Both the position numbers and the translations under genes were made by a program. This document shows, piece after piece, positions 15,024 through 23,867 of a stretch of 27,281 nt of DNA. The notes beneath the pieces are model-generated. The model made no database searches. It was not told the DNA's origin and saw nothing but the letters and a program-made list of their open reading frames with translations. How positions within the stretch are numbered: position 1 is the first letter of the stretch; every line of letters starts with the position of its first letter. This DNA comes from Nevskiaceae bacterium (GTDB lineage Bacteria; Pseudomonadota; Gammaproteobacteria; Steroidobacterales; Steroidobacteraceae). The stretch spans positions 1 to 27,281 of the forward strand of contig JACKOV010000010.1 in the NCBI GenBank assembly GCA_024234075.1, in the 5' to 3' direction.

Positions 15024-15583
15024 GCATCAAGTCCGACCACTGGATCCGCCGGATGTCGGCGCAGGGCATGATCGAGCCGTTCGCGCCATCGCAGGTGCGC
15101 GAGGTCGAGGGCCGCAAGATCATTTCGTACGGCACCTCGAGCTACGGCTACGACGTACGCTGTGCGAACGAATTCAAGATCTTCACCAACATCAACTCGA
15201 CCATCGTCGACCCCAAGCAGTTCGACGAAAAGAGCTTCGTCGACGTCCAGGCGGACGTCTGCATCATCCCGCCGAACTCGTTCGCGCTGGCACGCACGGT
15301 GGAATATTTCCGCATTCCCCGCAGTGTGCTGACAGTCTGCCTCGGCAAATCGACCTATGCGCGCTGCGGGATCATCGTCAACGTCACGCCGCTCGAGCCG
15401 GAGTGGGAAGGGCATGTGACGCTGGAGTTTTCCAACACCACGCCGCTGCCGGCCAAGATCTATGCGCACGAGGGCGTGGCGCAGATGCTGTTCTTCGAGA
15501 GCGACGAGGTTTGCGCGACCTCCTATCGCGATCGTGGCGGCAAGTACCAGGGCCAGCAAGGCGTCACCCTGCCGAAGACCTGA
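15020..15583 (+). CDS. dcd: dCTP deaminase
   Basis: Deaminates dCTP to dUTP, the main source of dUMP for thymidylate synthesis in enteric bacteria. The 187 residues contain SSYGYDVRC, the nucleotide-binding GKSTYARCG (Lys110, Arg115), and VTLEFSNTTPLPAKIYA with the catalytic Glu (Glu136). QMLFFESDE and a C-terminal KYQGQQGVTLPK lid complete the fold. Length agrees with the family (188-193). The start codon overlaps the apbC stop by four bases, so translation is probably coupled. The product is a cytoplasmic homotrimer in known members. Confidence 0.96.
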   Translation: MSIKSDHWIRRMSAQGMIEPFAPSQVREVEGRKIISYGTSSYGYDVRCANEFKIFTNINSTIVDPKQFDEKSFVDVQADVCIIPPNSFALARTVEYFRIPRSVLTVCLGKSTYARCGIIVNVTPLEPEWEGHVTLEFSNTTPLPAKIYAHEGVAQMLFFESDEVCATSYRDRGGKYQGQQGVTLPKT

Positions 15584-15598
15584 CGCCCGTCGGCCGCG

Positions 15599-15647
15599 CG
15601 GCGCCGGCAGCGCCGGGTGGTCGATAGGCCAGTCGGCGCTTGCGCCG
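15599..15647. terminator. Two GC hairpins between convergent dcd and DUF3108 gene
   Basis: In the 66-base gap between convergent stops, CGGCGC (15599-15604) pairs with GCGCCG (15610-15615) around a five-base loop. A second CGGCGC (15634-15639) pairs with GCGCCG (15642-15647) with only two bases between. Neither has a T-run. They may block read-through in both directions. Confidence 0.25.
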
Positions 15648-15649
15648 GA

Positions 15650-16426
15650 TCAGCGCCACAGCGACACCAGCCGCATCGACCACTCGAGCCGGTTGCCGCG
15701 GCGGCGTTCGGCCTTGACCGGCGCATGGCCGAGCGAGGGCGCATACCAGACGCGGATCACGCGATCCGAGCCCGGCCGGTGGCTGGTCCAGATCACCGTA
15801 TCGAGCGGCCCGATTGCGGTCTGGATCTGCGCGCGGCCTTCGGCCGCGTAGACGTAGTCCTTGGCGTGGTCCTTGTCGATCACCACATAGCCGCCCGGGC
15901 TCCGGCCCTGCTGCAGTTCAGCCATCAAGGCGATCTGCACCGACATGATGTCCTGCATGCCCGGTTGCAGCGCGAGGTCCACGGCGCGCTGCTCCGCGGT
16001 GCCGGTGACGCGCTGCCGCTGCCAGTCGAAGTCGAGGCTGACGTCGCGACGCTCGTCCGGTGAGCCGTCTTCACCGCGGTAGCTCAGTGGTCGCACGTGG
16101 CCGGCCTCGAGCTGCAAGCGGCTGATCTGCACCAGCTCGCCGGACAGCAGGGCGCGAAACACGCCGCGGGCATTGTTGCGCGAGGTGTAGGTGTACTGCC
16201 CGGCGGACTGGCGGGTCAGTTCCAGCGACGCGCTCGCGGCATTCATGCCTTTCCATTCGAGCACGAACTCGGCACGAAACGGCTGCAGCAGGTCCTGCGC
16301 GGCGCGGCCGGCCTCGCCGCCGTGCTGCATGGCGCGGCCGGCGGGCGTCGCCATCGCCGACAGCAGAGTCAGGGCCGCGAGCGAGACCAGCGCGGGGGCG
16401 GAAGACCGGTCACGAACAGAGGCCAT
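15650..16426 (-). CDS. DUF3108 domain protein, exported
   Basis: Protein of 258 residues that I place in the DUF3108 family from PFRAEFVLEWKGMNAASASLEL, the YTYTSRNNARGVFRAL segment, SLDFDWQRQRVTG and the C-terminal VIRVWYAPSLGHAPVKAERRR. A Sec signal peptide is likely: basic start, hydrophobic VSLAALTLLSAMA, then a small-residue site near 27-32, so it should act in the periplasm. The function of the family is unknown. The ATG at 16426 lies 17 bases inside the purN 3' end, showing close coupling. In Pseudomonas the same set (DUF3108, purN, purM, DUF2066) is neighbouring, which supports the assignment. Confidence 0.85.
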   Translation of the reverse strand: MASVRDRSSAPALVSLAALTLLSAMATPAGRAMQHGGEAGRAAQDLLQPFRAEFVLEWKGMNAASASLELTRQSAGQYTYTSRNNARGVFRALLSGELVQISRLQLEAGHVRPLSYRGEDGSPDERRDVSLDFDWQRQRVTGTAEQRAVDLALQPGMQDIMSVQIALMAELQQGRSPGGYVVIDKDHAKDYVYAAEGRAQIQTAIGPLDTVIWTSHRPGSDRVIRVWYAPSLGHAPVKAERRRGNRLEWSMRLVSLWR

Positions 16427-17078
16427 CGAAGTCCTCCACGAGTGGTGCGGCGAGCGGTTGGCCATCGAGTTCGATCCCGGCGCTGCCGCAGCGCAGCCGG
16501 CCGCTCGCAAACCATTCGACCACCTGCGGGTAGATGATGTGCTCGCAACGCTGAACCCGGGCTGAAAGCCGCTCGACGTCGTCTCCCGTCCGTACCGGCA
16601 CCCGCGCCTGCAACACCACCGGACCGCCGTCGAGTTCCGCCGTGACGAAATGGACGCTGGCGCCATGCTCGCGCTCCCCGGCATCCAGCACTTTCTGGTG
16701 GGTGCCGAGTCCCTTGTGGCGCGGCAGCAGCGAAGGATGGATGTTCAGCAGACGGCCCGCATAGGCTGCGACGAACTCGGGTCCGAGCACCCGCATGAAG
16801 CCGGCCAGCACCACCAGATCCGGTGCGGCCTGGTCGATCTGGCGGCGCAGTTCGGTCTCGAAGGCGTCGCGGTCCGCGAACCCCTGGCGGGGCACGGCGA
16901 GCGCTTCGATGCCGAGCTGCCGTGCGAGTGCGAGGCCCGCGGCATCGCCGCGGTCGGCGATGACCCGCGTGACCCGGGCAGCGATCCGACCGCTCGCGCA
17001 GGCCTGGGCGATGGCGGCCATGTTGCTGCCACGGCCGGAGATCAGGATGACCAGTCGCAGCGCTGCGCTGTCCGTCAC
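16410..17078 (-). CDS. purN: Phosphoribosylglycinamide formyltransferase (GART)
   Basis: Transfers a formyl group from 10-formyltetrahydrofolate to GAR in purine synthesis. The 222 residues have the N-terminal LVILISGRGSNM phosphate loop and the folate/catalytic region with Asn112 and His114 in NIHPSLLPRHKGLGTHQ. Asp150 in ELDGGPVV completes the Asn-His-Asp triad of the E. coli enzyme. The GTG start at 17078 overlaps the purM stop by four bases (GTGA), as is common for purM-purN. The C-terminus overlaps the DUF3108 start by 17 bases. Confidence 0.96.
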   Translation of the reverse strand: MTDSAALRLVILISGRGSNMAAIAQACASGRIAARVTRVIADRGDAAGLALARQLGIEALAVPRQGFADRDAFETELRRQIDQAAPDLVVLAGFMRVLGPEFVAAYAGRLLNIHPSLLPRHKGLGTHQKVLDAGEREHGASVHFVTAELDGGPVVLQARVPVRTGDDVERLSARVQRCEHIIYPQVVEWFASGRLRCGSAGIELDGQPLAAPLVEDFDGLCS

Positions 17079-18118
17079 CGGATGATCACGCCGGCCGTGC
17101 CCGCCCGCACGCTGCCGATCCGCGTCGCGGTCTCGCCCTGGGCCGTGAGCAGGTCGAGGGCCTGCTGCTCGCATTCCGGCGGCACGATCGCCACCATGCC
17201 GATGCCGCAGTTGAAGGTGCGATACATCTCGTCGTCGGCAATCCGACCCGCCTGCTGCAGCCAGTCGAATGCCGGATCGCGTGCCCAGGCGGCGCGCTGC
17301 AGTTCGACCTCGAGGCCCTCGGGCAGCACGCGCGGGATGTTGTCGGTGAGGCCGCCGCCGGTGATGTGGGCGAAGCCGCGCACCGGCAGCGCCCGCGCCA
17401 GCGCGAGCATCGATTTGACGTAGATCCGGGTCGGCGCCATCAACCGCGCCAGCAGCGATTGCCCCGCGACCAGGGTATCGGCGCCGGTGCCGACACCGGC
17501 CTCCTGCAGCACGCGGCGGATCAGTGAATAGCCGTTGGAGTGCGGACCGGAGGAGGCGAGGCCGAGCACGACATCGCCCGGGCGGATGCCGCGGCCGTCG
17601 ATGATGGCATCCTTCTCGACCACGCCGACACAGAATCCCGCAAGGTCGTAGTCCCCGCCGTGATACATGCCCGGCATCTCCGCCGTCTCGCCGCCGACCA
17701 GTGCGCAGCCGGCCCGGACGCAGCCCTCGACGATGCCCTTGATGACGCTTTCGGCGACGTCGACCGCGAGCCTGCCGGTGGCGTAGTAGTCGAGGAAGAA
17801 CAGTGGTTCCGCACCCTGCACCGCAACGTCGTTGGCACACATCGCGACCAGATCGATGCCGATGCTGTCGTGATGGCCGGTATCGATGGCCAGGCGCAGC
17901 TTGGTGCCGACCCCGTCGGTGCCGGAGACCAGCACCGGCTTTTTCCATCGGCCTTCGGGCAGCTCGACCAAGGCGCCGAAACCGCCGATGCCGGCCAGCA
18001 CCTCCGGTCGGCTGGCACGCCGTACCAGCGGCTTGATGCGCGTGACCAGATCCTCGCCGGCGTCGATGTCGACGCCCGCATCGCGATAGGTGAGACCAGG
18101 GCCCTGGGTCGATGTCAT
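17075..18118 (-). CDS. purM: Phosphoribosylformylglycinamidine cyclo-ligase (AIR synthase)
   Basis: Closes the imidazole ring of AIR from FGAM with ATP, step five of purine synthesis. The 347 residues carry YRDAGVDIDAGEDLV at the N-terminus, GTDGVGTKL, GGETAEMPGMY, the LASSGPHSNGYSL block, HITGGGLTDNIPRVLP, and the C-terminal FNCGIGMV. Length matches E. coli PurM (345). The ATG at 18118 gives the conserved beginning. It is the first gene of a purM-purN-DUF3108 run, divergent from the DUF2066 gene across a 130-base gap that holds a likely -10 box. No E. coli-type PurR operator is recognisable. Confidence 0.96.
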   Translation of the reverse strand: MTSTQGPGLTYRDAGVDIDAGEDLVTRIKPLVRRASRPEVLAGIGGFGALVELPEGRWKKPVLVSGTDGVGTKLRLAIDTGHHDSIGIDLVAMCANDVAVQGAEPLFFLDYYATGRLAVDVAESVIKGIVEGCVRAGCALVGGETAEMPGMYHGGDYDLAGFCVGVVEKDAIIDGRGIRPGDVVLGLASSGPHSNGYSLIRRVLQEAGVGTGADTLVAGQSLLARLMAPTRIYVKSMLALARALPVRGFAHITGGGLTDNIPRVLPEGLEVELQRAAWARDPAFDWLQQAGRIADDEMYRTFNCGIGMVAIVPPECEQQALDLLTAQGETATRIGSVRAGTAGVIIR

Positions 18119-18171
18119 GGAAGTATTCCGCGGGTAATGGAGGGCCGCCGGGTCGGGAGCCGCACTATGGT

Positions 18172-18177
18172 ATTGTA
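18172..18177 (-). promoter_or_regulatory. Probable -10 element of purM
   Basis: Read on the minus strand this is TACAAT, five of six matches to the sigma-70 -10 consensus, about 54 bases before the purM ATG. It lies in a short AT-richer patch within GC-rich DNA. The -35 region is poorly conserved. A transcript would have a leader of roughly 47 bases. Confidence 0.4.
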
Positions 18178-18248
18178 CGAAATGACGGCGACGGGCGGCT
18201 TCTGATGCGCAACGGTCGGCGCGCCGTCGCACGCATACCGCAGCCGCC

Positions 18249-19298
18249 ATGCAGAATTCCGCCAACATCTTTCCGAACCCCATGAGCCGCCCCCGCTTCC
18301 GGTGGGAGCGGGTGTCGCGGCCGGCGACCGGCGGGTCGCCGCGGGCGGGGTCCACGCTGCTGGGGTCGGCCGTGCTGCTGCTGTGTCTGGCGTTCCTGGC
18401 TGCTGCGGGCAGCCGCGTCGAGGCGGCTCAGCAGGTGCGAACCGGCGAAGTCAGTGTCCCGCTCACCGAGCAGAACGCGGCCTTCCAGGAGGCGATGCGG
18501 GTTGCGCTGGTGCGCGTCACCGGCCGGCGCGATGCCGAGCACGATCCGGCCTTCGCGGGCCTGATCGCGGACGCGCGCCGCTATGTGCAGATCTTCCGGC
18601 CGCTGCCCGGTGGCGGCGGCACCCAGGTCACATTCGATACCGCAGCGTTGGAGCGTGCCGTACAGGCGGCGGGGCGGACGCCCTGGCCACGGGAGCGGCC
18701 CGTTGCGCTGGTGGTCATCGCGCAGCCGCCCGCAGGTTCCGATCAGGCGGCCGTCCGTCGTGCGCTCGAGGACGCCGCTGCGCAGCGTGGCTTGCCGGTA
18801 GTGCTTTCTTCGGCGCAGTCGGCGGGTCTCGATGGCTCGATGGAGGCGGCGAGTGTGCTCGCCGCGGCCCGCGGTCTGGGTGCCGACGTGGCTTTGATCG
18901 GGCAGGACGCCGGCGACGCCTCCTCGCAATGGCGTTGGACTTATTTCGGCAGCGCGGGCCGGGAGACGTTCGTCGGTGACGTTGGTGCCGGCATCCACGG
19001 CGCTGTCGATCGACTCGCCGCGGCCTCCCGGGTGGTGATGCAGCAGGCCGAGTCTGATGCGCTGGTGCAGATCAACGGCGTGGCCAGCCTGCGCGACTAT
19101 GCCCAGGTGCAGCGACTGCTGGCGGCCGTCGCCGGTGTAAGGGGGGTGTCGCTGGCAGAGGCCGGCAACGGCTACGCCGTGTTTCATGTACTGGCCCGGG
19201 GCGGTGGCGACGGACTGGCGGCGGTGCTCAGCTCGAATTCTCGGCTGCGTCCGGTGACGGAGGCCACGGGACGGCTCGCCTACCAGTACGTCCCCTGA
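18249..19298 (+). CDS. DUF2066 domain protein, probably exported
   Basis: Protein of 349 residues (or 338 from an internal ATG at 18282). I assign it to DUF2066 from the segment around VRTGEVSVPLTEQNAAFQEA and ALVRVTGRRDAEHDPAFAG, and from its place next to purM and upstream of hda, as in Pseudomonas. A hydrophobic stretch, GSAVLLLCLAFLAAAGSRVEA, preceded by a basic region looks like a signal peptide with cleavage near AEA/AQQ. The long N-region fits better with the ATG at 18282, which would start MSRPRFRWERV. The remainder is alpha/beta and repetitive in Ala. The function of the family is unknown. The next gene starts after 16 bases. Confidence 0.8.
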   Translation: MQNSANIFPNPMSRPRFRWERVSRPATGGSPRAGSTLLGSAVLLLCLAFLAAAGSRVEAAQQVRTGEVSVPLTEQNAAFQEAMRVALVRVTGRRDAEHDPAFAGLIADARRYVQIFRPLPGGGGTQVTFDTAALERAVQAAGRTPWPRERPVALVVIAQPPAGSDQAAVRRALEDAAAQRGLPVVLSSAQSAGLDGSMEAASVLAAARGLGADVALIGQDAGDASSQWRWTYFGSAGRETFVGDVGAGIHGAVDRLAAASRVVMQQAESDALVQINGVASLRDYAQVQRLLAAVAGVRGVSLAEAGNGYAVFHVLARGGGDGLAAVLSSNSRLRPVTEATGRLAYQYVP

Positions 19299-19314
19299 CC
19301 GACGACCCCGCGGC

Positions 19315-19869
<555 letters not shown>

Positions 19870-19883
19870 GCGGTTGCGGGGTC

Positions 19884-20570
19884 GTGGAGCAGTTGCCTCT
19901 CGGTGTCCGGTTGCGCGACCGGGCCAGCTTCGAGACCTTTCAGCCCGGCGCGAACCTCGAGGCCTTGCGCCATCTCGAGGAGCTTGCCGACGGCCGGCCG
20001 GGCATCGTCTGGCTCTGGGGACCGTGCGGCAGCGGCCGTACCCACCTGCTGCAGGCAGCCAGTGCGCGCGCGGCGGCACGGACCCGCAGCGCCTGTCTTT
20101 CCTGCCCGGAGTTGCATGGCGGCGGGGCGGCGGCACTGCTCGGCTGGCAGGGTTTCGGCCTGCTGGCGCTGGACGACATCGATGCGCTGATCGGTGATGC
20201 GGCCTTCGAGCGGGCGCTGTTCTCGATGTTCCAGGATACACAGGAGCGCGGTGCGGTGCTGGTCACGGCTGCAGTGAGCGCCCCAGCGGCGCTGCGCTGG
20301 TCCCTGGCCGACCTCGGTTCGCGTTTCGGCGGCAGTGCGGTGTTTCAACTGCGGCCGCTCGACGATGAAGACCAGGTGGCGGCGCTGCGCCGGCGGGCGA
20401 GTGCTCGCGGGCTCGAATTGCCGGAGGAAACCGCGCGCTATCTGCAGCGCCGGATGCCGCGCGACATGACGAGTCTCTGTGGTGTGCTCGATGCGCTCGA
20501 CAGCGCCTCGCTGGCGGCGCAGCGGCGCATCACCGTGCCGTTCATCCGCGCAGTGCTCGGCGAGCCTTGA
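19884..20570 (+). CDS. hda: DnaA regulatory inactivator Hda
   Basis: AAA+ protein that, on the DNA-bound sliding clamp, stimulates hydrolysis of DnaA-ATP and prevents re-initiation. The 228 residues start with a clamp-binding peptide QLPLGV (QLSLPL in E. coli). The P-loop GPCGSGRTHLL (46-56) has Arg instead of Lys, a known Hda trait. Walker B is LLALDDID, and the arginine-finger/box VII region follows LADLGSRFGGSAVFQL. The DnaA domain III end is LPEETARYLQRRMPRDMTSL. The GTG at 19884 is chosen because it includes the clamp motif. The 3' end overlaps the convergent wrbA by 29 bases. Confidence 0.93.
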   Translation: MEQLPLGVRLRDRASFETFQPGANLEALRHLEELADGRPGIVWLWGPCGSGRTHLLQAASARAAARTRSACLSCPELHGGGAAALLGWQGFGLLALDDIDALIGDAAFERALFSMFQDTQERGAVLVTAAVSAPAALRWSLADLGSRFGGSAVFQLRPLDDEDQVAALRRRASARGLELPEETARYLQRRMPRDMTSLCGVLDALDSASLAAQRRITVPFIRAVLGEP

Positions 20571-21162
20571 GGGCCAGCGCGATGTCCGCCACGCGTTGTC
20601 CGAGGTGGCGGGCAAGCTGTGACTCGTGTTCGCTGAGCCTGGCGGGTGCTTCGCCGGGCGGCGCGTAGTGGCTGGCCCCGTAGGGCGAGCCGCCACTGCG
20701 GGTCTCGGTCAGCGCGCGATCGGTGAATGGCAGGCCGGTCAGCAGCATGCCGTGATGCAGTAGTGGCAGCATCATGGTCAGCAGCGTCGACTCCTGGCCG
20801 CCGTGCAGCGTGCTCGAGGAAGTCAGCACCCCGGCGGGCTTGCCGGTGAGCGCGCCCTCGGCCCAGAGACCGGCGGTACCGTCCAGAAAGTACTTCAGCG
20901 GTGCGGCCATGTTGCCGAAGCGTGTCGGGCTGCCGAGCAGCAGACCATCGCAGCCGCGCAGGTCTTCGAGCGTCGCATAGGGTGCGCCTTGCTCCGGTAT
21001 GGCCTGGACGGGCCGCTCGCTCTCGGCGGAGACCGGCGGCACGGTGCGCAAGCGAGCCCGTGCCCCATCGACGGCCTCGATGCCGCGGCAGGCCTGACGG
21101 GCGAGCTCGGCGGTTGCACCGTGGCGGGAGTAGTACAGCACCAGGATTTCGGCATCGGACAT
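20542..21162 (-). CDS. wrbA: NAD(P)H:quinone oxidoreductase, WrbA type
   Basis: FMN-dependent flavodoxin-like two-electron quinone reductase. The 206 residues start with ILVLYYSRHGATAELARQ, the FMN-phosphate loop, then the FMN isoalloxazine-binding block GSPTRFGNMAAPLKYFLDGT. SSSTLHGGQESTLL and a C-terminal GGSPYGASHYAPPG follow, all typical of WrbA (198 in E. coli). The ATG at 21162 has a perfect GGAGG six bases upstream, which fixes the start. It is divergent from acyP, with only 34 bases between the starts, and its 3' end overlaps hda convergently. Confidence 0.95.
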   Translation of the reverse strand: MSDAEILVLYYSRHGATAELARQACRGIEAVDGARARLRTVPPVSAESERPVQAIPEQGAPYATLEDLRGCDGLLLGSPTRFGNMAAPLKYFLDGTAGLWAEGALTGKPAGVLTSSSTLHGGQESTLLTMMLPLLHHGMLLTGLPFTDRALTETRSGGSPYGASHYAPPGEAPARLSEHESQLARHLGQRVADIALALKARRALRG

Positions 21163-21167
21163 TGCAG

Positions 21168-21191
21168 CCTCCGTTTCGATCGGGAATTCTA
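21168..21191 (-). promoter_or_regulatory. wrbA Shine-Dalgarno and possible -10 box
   Basis: On the minus strand GGAGG (21168-21172) lies six bases before the wrbA ATG. TAGAAT (21186-21191) further upstream could be a -10 box that gives a leader of under 20 bases. Its -35 would fall inside acyP and is weak. The ribosome site is firm, the promoter tentative. Confidence 0.35.
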
Positions 21192-21196
21192 CGCGG

Positions 21197-21475
21197 ATGA
21201 TCCTGCGACGCTGCATCGTCTCCGGCCGGGTCCAGGGCGTGTTCTATCGCAAGAGCGCGCAACGGCGCGCGACCGAACTCGGCCTGCGGGGCCATGCCCG
21301 CAATCTCGCCGACGGTCGTGTCGAGGTGCTGGTGCTGGGCGAGGCCGCGGCCGTCGATGAATTCTGCGGCTGGCTGTGGGAAGGACCGTCGGCCGCGCGG
21401 GTGACTGGCGTCGCGGTCGAGGAGCTCGAGGTTGCGGCGGCGGTTCAGCTGCCCGAAGGCTTCAGCACCGGCTGA
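21197..21475 (+). CDS. acyP: Acylphosphatase
   Basis: Small enzyme of 92 residues that hydrolyses carboxyl-phosphate bonds such as in acetyl phosphate and carbamoyl phosphate. It shows the phosphate-binding loop VSGRVQGVFYR with catalytic Arg18, and GHARNLADGRVEV with catalytic Asn36. Length is normal (90-100). The ATG at 21197 is divergent from wrbA. The 3' end overlaps the convergent lytic transglycosylase gene by 31 bases. Confidence 0.94.
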   Translation: MILRRCIVSGRVQGVFYRKSAQRRATELGLRGHARNLADGRVEVLVLGEAAAVDEFCGWLWEGPSAARVTGVAVEELEVAAAVQLPEGFSTG

Positions 21476-22071
21476 CCCGGCACGAGCCCCAGGTCGTCGG
21501 CGCCGTTCCAGCGTGTCCAGCGCTGGATCACCATGTCCGAATACCAGCGCCGGCCGACGCTGCCGTTGTAGCGGGCCAGAGCCTTGGCCACATCGTTGCG
21601 TTCACGCTTGAGGTAGTGGCGGAAGATCGCCGTACCCATGCGGATGTTCTCCGGTACCCGCACCAGTTGATAGCGACGCATGCCGAGCTCCTCAGGCCAG
21701 AACGGCATTACCTGCATCAGGCCGACCGCGCCGGCCGACGACACCGCCCAGCGATTGAACCGGCTCTCGACATCGATGATCGCCATGACCAGGCCGGGCG
21801 GCAGCCGCACCTCGCCCGGCCGATGGGCTTCGCAGAACACGTGCTTGAGGATCAGCAGCCGTTCGTCCTGGTCCTGGACGGTGCGCCGCAAGCGCGGCTC
21901 CATCATCTTGTACCAGACCTCGGCGTCGAAGGTATCGGGGAAGCATTCGGCTTCGGCGATGGCCTGCTGCACGACTGCACGCAGTTCCGGGTCGCGCTGC
22001 TGGTCGGCGCGCACCGCAGCGGCCGGGCCGGCCAGCAGCAGCACTCCGCAGATCCACGCCCGCCAGCGCAT
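21445..22071 (-). CDS. Lytic transglycosylase (SLT domain), exported
   Basis: Cleaves the MurNAc-GlcNAc bond of peptidoglycan with formation of anhydro-MurNAc. The 208 residues begin with a signal peptide (hydrophobic AWICGVLLLAGPAAA, probable cleavage near residue 22). A small N-terminal region with one Cys pair candidate (Cys43, Cys80) leads to the SLT domain. There VESRFNRWAVSSAGAVGLMQVMP contains catalytic Glu102 and the GLMQ motif, and LARYNGSVGRRWYSDMV is the family's Asn-Gly region. No lipobox is seen, so a soluble periplasmic protein is likely. The ATG at 22071 is 11 bases after the proS stop, so it is co-transcribed with proS. Confidence 0.9.
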   Translation of the reverse strand: MRWRAWICGVLLLAGPAAAVRADQQRDPELRAVVQQAIAEAECFPDTFDAEVWYKMMEPRLRRTVQDQDERLLILKHVFCEAHRPGEVRLPPGLVMAIIDVESRFNRWAVSSAGAVGLMQVMPFWPEELGMRRYQLVRVPENIRMGTAIFRHYLKRERNDVAKALARYNGSVGRRWYSDMVIQRWTRWNGADDLGLVPGQPVLKPSGS

Positions 22072-22082
22072 CGTCGCGCGCC

Positions 22083-23798
22083 TCAGCCGGCGCGGATCCG
22101 CGCCAGCAGGGTCTCGATCGCGCTGTCGACCGGCCACTCTTCGTTGGCGCTGGCGCGCCGCTGGCGATACTCCAGCCGGCCGGCATCGAGGCCGCGTTCA
22201 GCGACGACGATGCGGTGCGGGATGCCGAGCAGCTCGGCGTCGGCGAACTTGACGCCCGGCCGGGCATCGCGATCGTCGAGCAGCACTTCGACGCCGGCGG
22301 CGCCGAGCTCGGCGTACAGGCTCTCGGCCTTGACGTGCACCCGCTCGGAGCGGTTCGCATTCAGCGGGATCAGCACGACCTGGAAGGGCGCGAGCGGTGC
22401 CGGCCAGACGATGCCGGCGGCATCGTGGTTCTGCTCGATGGCCGCGGCGACGATGCGGGTGATGCCGATGCCGTAGCAGCCCATGGTCATCAGCACGGCC
22501 TTGCCGGCCTCGTCGAGCACGCTCGCCCGCAGCGATTCGCTATACCTGGTGCCGAGCTGGAAGATGTGGCCGACCTCGATGCCGCGGCGGATCGACAGGC
22601 AGCCCGCGCCGGTCGGGCTCGGATCACCGGGCACGACATTGCGCACGTCGACCGCCTGGGGCTCCGACAGGTCGCGACCCCAGTTCACACCGGTGTAGTG
22701 ATAGCCTTTTTCGTTGGCGCCACAGGCAAAGTCGGCCAGGGCCAGTGCAGCGTAGTCGACGTACAGCGGGCATTTCAGGCCCACCGGGCCGAGATACCCC
22801 GGCTCGCAGCCGGTCGCCGCAAGGATCGTCTCGGGCGTGGCCATCCGCAGCGGGCTGGCGACTCCGGCCAGTTTCTGCGCCTTGACGGCGTTGAGTTCAT
22901 GATCGCCGCGCAGCGCGAGGGCGACCACACCGCCTTCACTGCCCTCGACCAGCAGCAGCTTCACCAATCGTGCCGGCTCGAGTGCGAGGAAGGCGGCGAC
23001 ATCGGCGATGGTCTTCTGATCCGGCGTCGGCACCTTGGTCAGCGGCAGCGTGGCGGCGGCGCGCGGCGTCGCCGGCGGCAGCGTCGGCGCAAGCTCGATG
23101 TTGGCCGCATACTGATCGGGACCATCGGACACCGCGATCGCGTCCTCGCCCGAGTCAGCCAGCACCTGGAACTCTTCCGAGGCACTGCCACCGATCGCAC
23201 CGGTGTCGGCTCGCACCACGCGAAACTCCAGCCCCATCCGCGTGAACATCCGCACATAGGCTTCGCGCATCGCCGCATAGCCCTGTTCAAGCGAGGCCGC
23301 GTCGGCATGGAACGAGTACGCGTCCTTCATGATGAACTCGCGGCCGCGCATGACACCGAAGCGCGGCCGGATCTCGTCACGGAACTTGGCCTGGATCTGG
23401 TAGAAGTTCACCGGTAGCTGCCGATAGCTTTTCAGTTCGCGGCGCGCCAGATCGGTGATCACTTCCTCGTGCGTCGGCCCGATCACGAACGAACGCTGGT
23501 GGCGGTCGTTCAGGCGCAGCAGCTCCGGGCCGTATTTGTCCCAGCGGCCCGACTCCTGCCAAAGCTCGGCCGGCTGCACGGCCGGCATCAGCACCTCGAG
23601 CGCCCCGGCACGATCCATCTCCTCGCGCACGATGGCCTCGACCTTGCGCAAGGTGCGCAGGCCGAACGGCGTCCAGGTGTAGATGCCGGCAGCGAGCCGG
23701 CGGATCAGGCCCGCGCGCAGCATCAGCTGGTGGCTGATGACCTCGGCTTCGGCAGGGACTTCCTTGACGGTCGTGATCGGGTAACGAGACCAGCGCAT
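22083..23798 (-). CDS. proS: Prolyl-tRNA synthetase, bacterial type with editing insertion
   Basis: Class II synthetase that charges tRNA-Pro. The 571 residues match E. coli ProRS (572). The catalytic core has RPRFGVMRGREFIMKDAYSFH (motif 2) at about 144-164 and GCYGIGITRI (motif 3) at about 440-449. The YbaK-like insertion for clearing Ala-tRNA-Pro lies at about 225-405, with the key Lys280 in ARLVKLLLV corresponding to E. coli Lys279. The C-terminal anticodon-binding domain follows. The ATG at 23798 is chosen because MRWSRYPITTVKEVPAEAEVI aligns with the E. coli start. In-frame ATGs upstream at 23831 and beyond have no better ribosome site and add residues not found in the family. It is divergent from pssA. 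Confidence 0.95.
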   Translation of the reverse strand: MRWSRYPITTVKEVPAEAEVISHQLMLRAGLIRRLAAGIYTWTPFGLRTLRKVEAIVREEMDRAGALEVLMPAVQPAELWQESGRWDKYGPELLRLNDRHQRSFVIGPTHEEVITDLARRELKSYRQLPVNFYQIQAKFRDEIRPRFGVMRGREFIMKDAYSFHADAASLEQGYAAMREAYVRMFTRMGLEFRVVRADTGAIGGSASEEFQVLADSGEDAIAVSDGPDQYAANIELAPTLPPATPRAAATLPLTKVPTPDQKTIADVAAFLALEPARLVKLLLVEGSEGGVVALALRGDHELNAVKAQKLAGVASPLRMATPETILAATGCEPGYLGPVGLKCPLYVDYAALALADFACGANEKGYHYTGVNWGRDLSEPQAVDVRNVVPGDPSPTGAGCLSIRRGIEVGHIFQLGTRYSESLRASVLDEAGKAVLMTMGCYGIGITRIVAAAIEQNHDAAGIVWPAPLAPFQVVLIPLNANRSERVHVKAESLYAELGAAGVEVLLDDRDARPGVKFADAELLGIPHRIVVAERGLDAGRLEYRQRRASANEEWPVDSAIETLLARIRAG

Positions 23799-23867
23799 GC
23801 GGGGCCTGAGGGTGGGGGAGGGGTGCGCCATGTTAAGGAAGCTCGTGCCGGGTGTCATGGGCTGGGG

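Noticed and set aside
18119..18248. PurR-type operator before purM
   Set aside because: No match to ACGCAAACGTTTGCGT is visible in the gap; purine repression by PurR cannot be supported.
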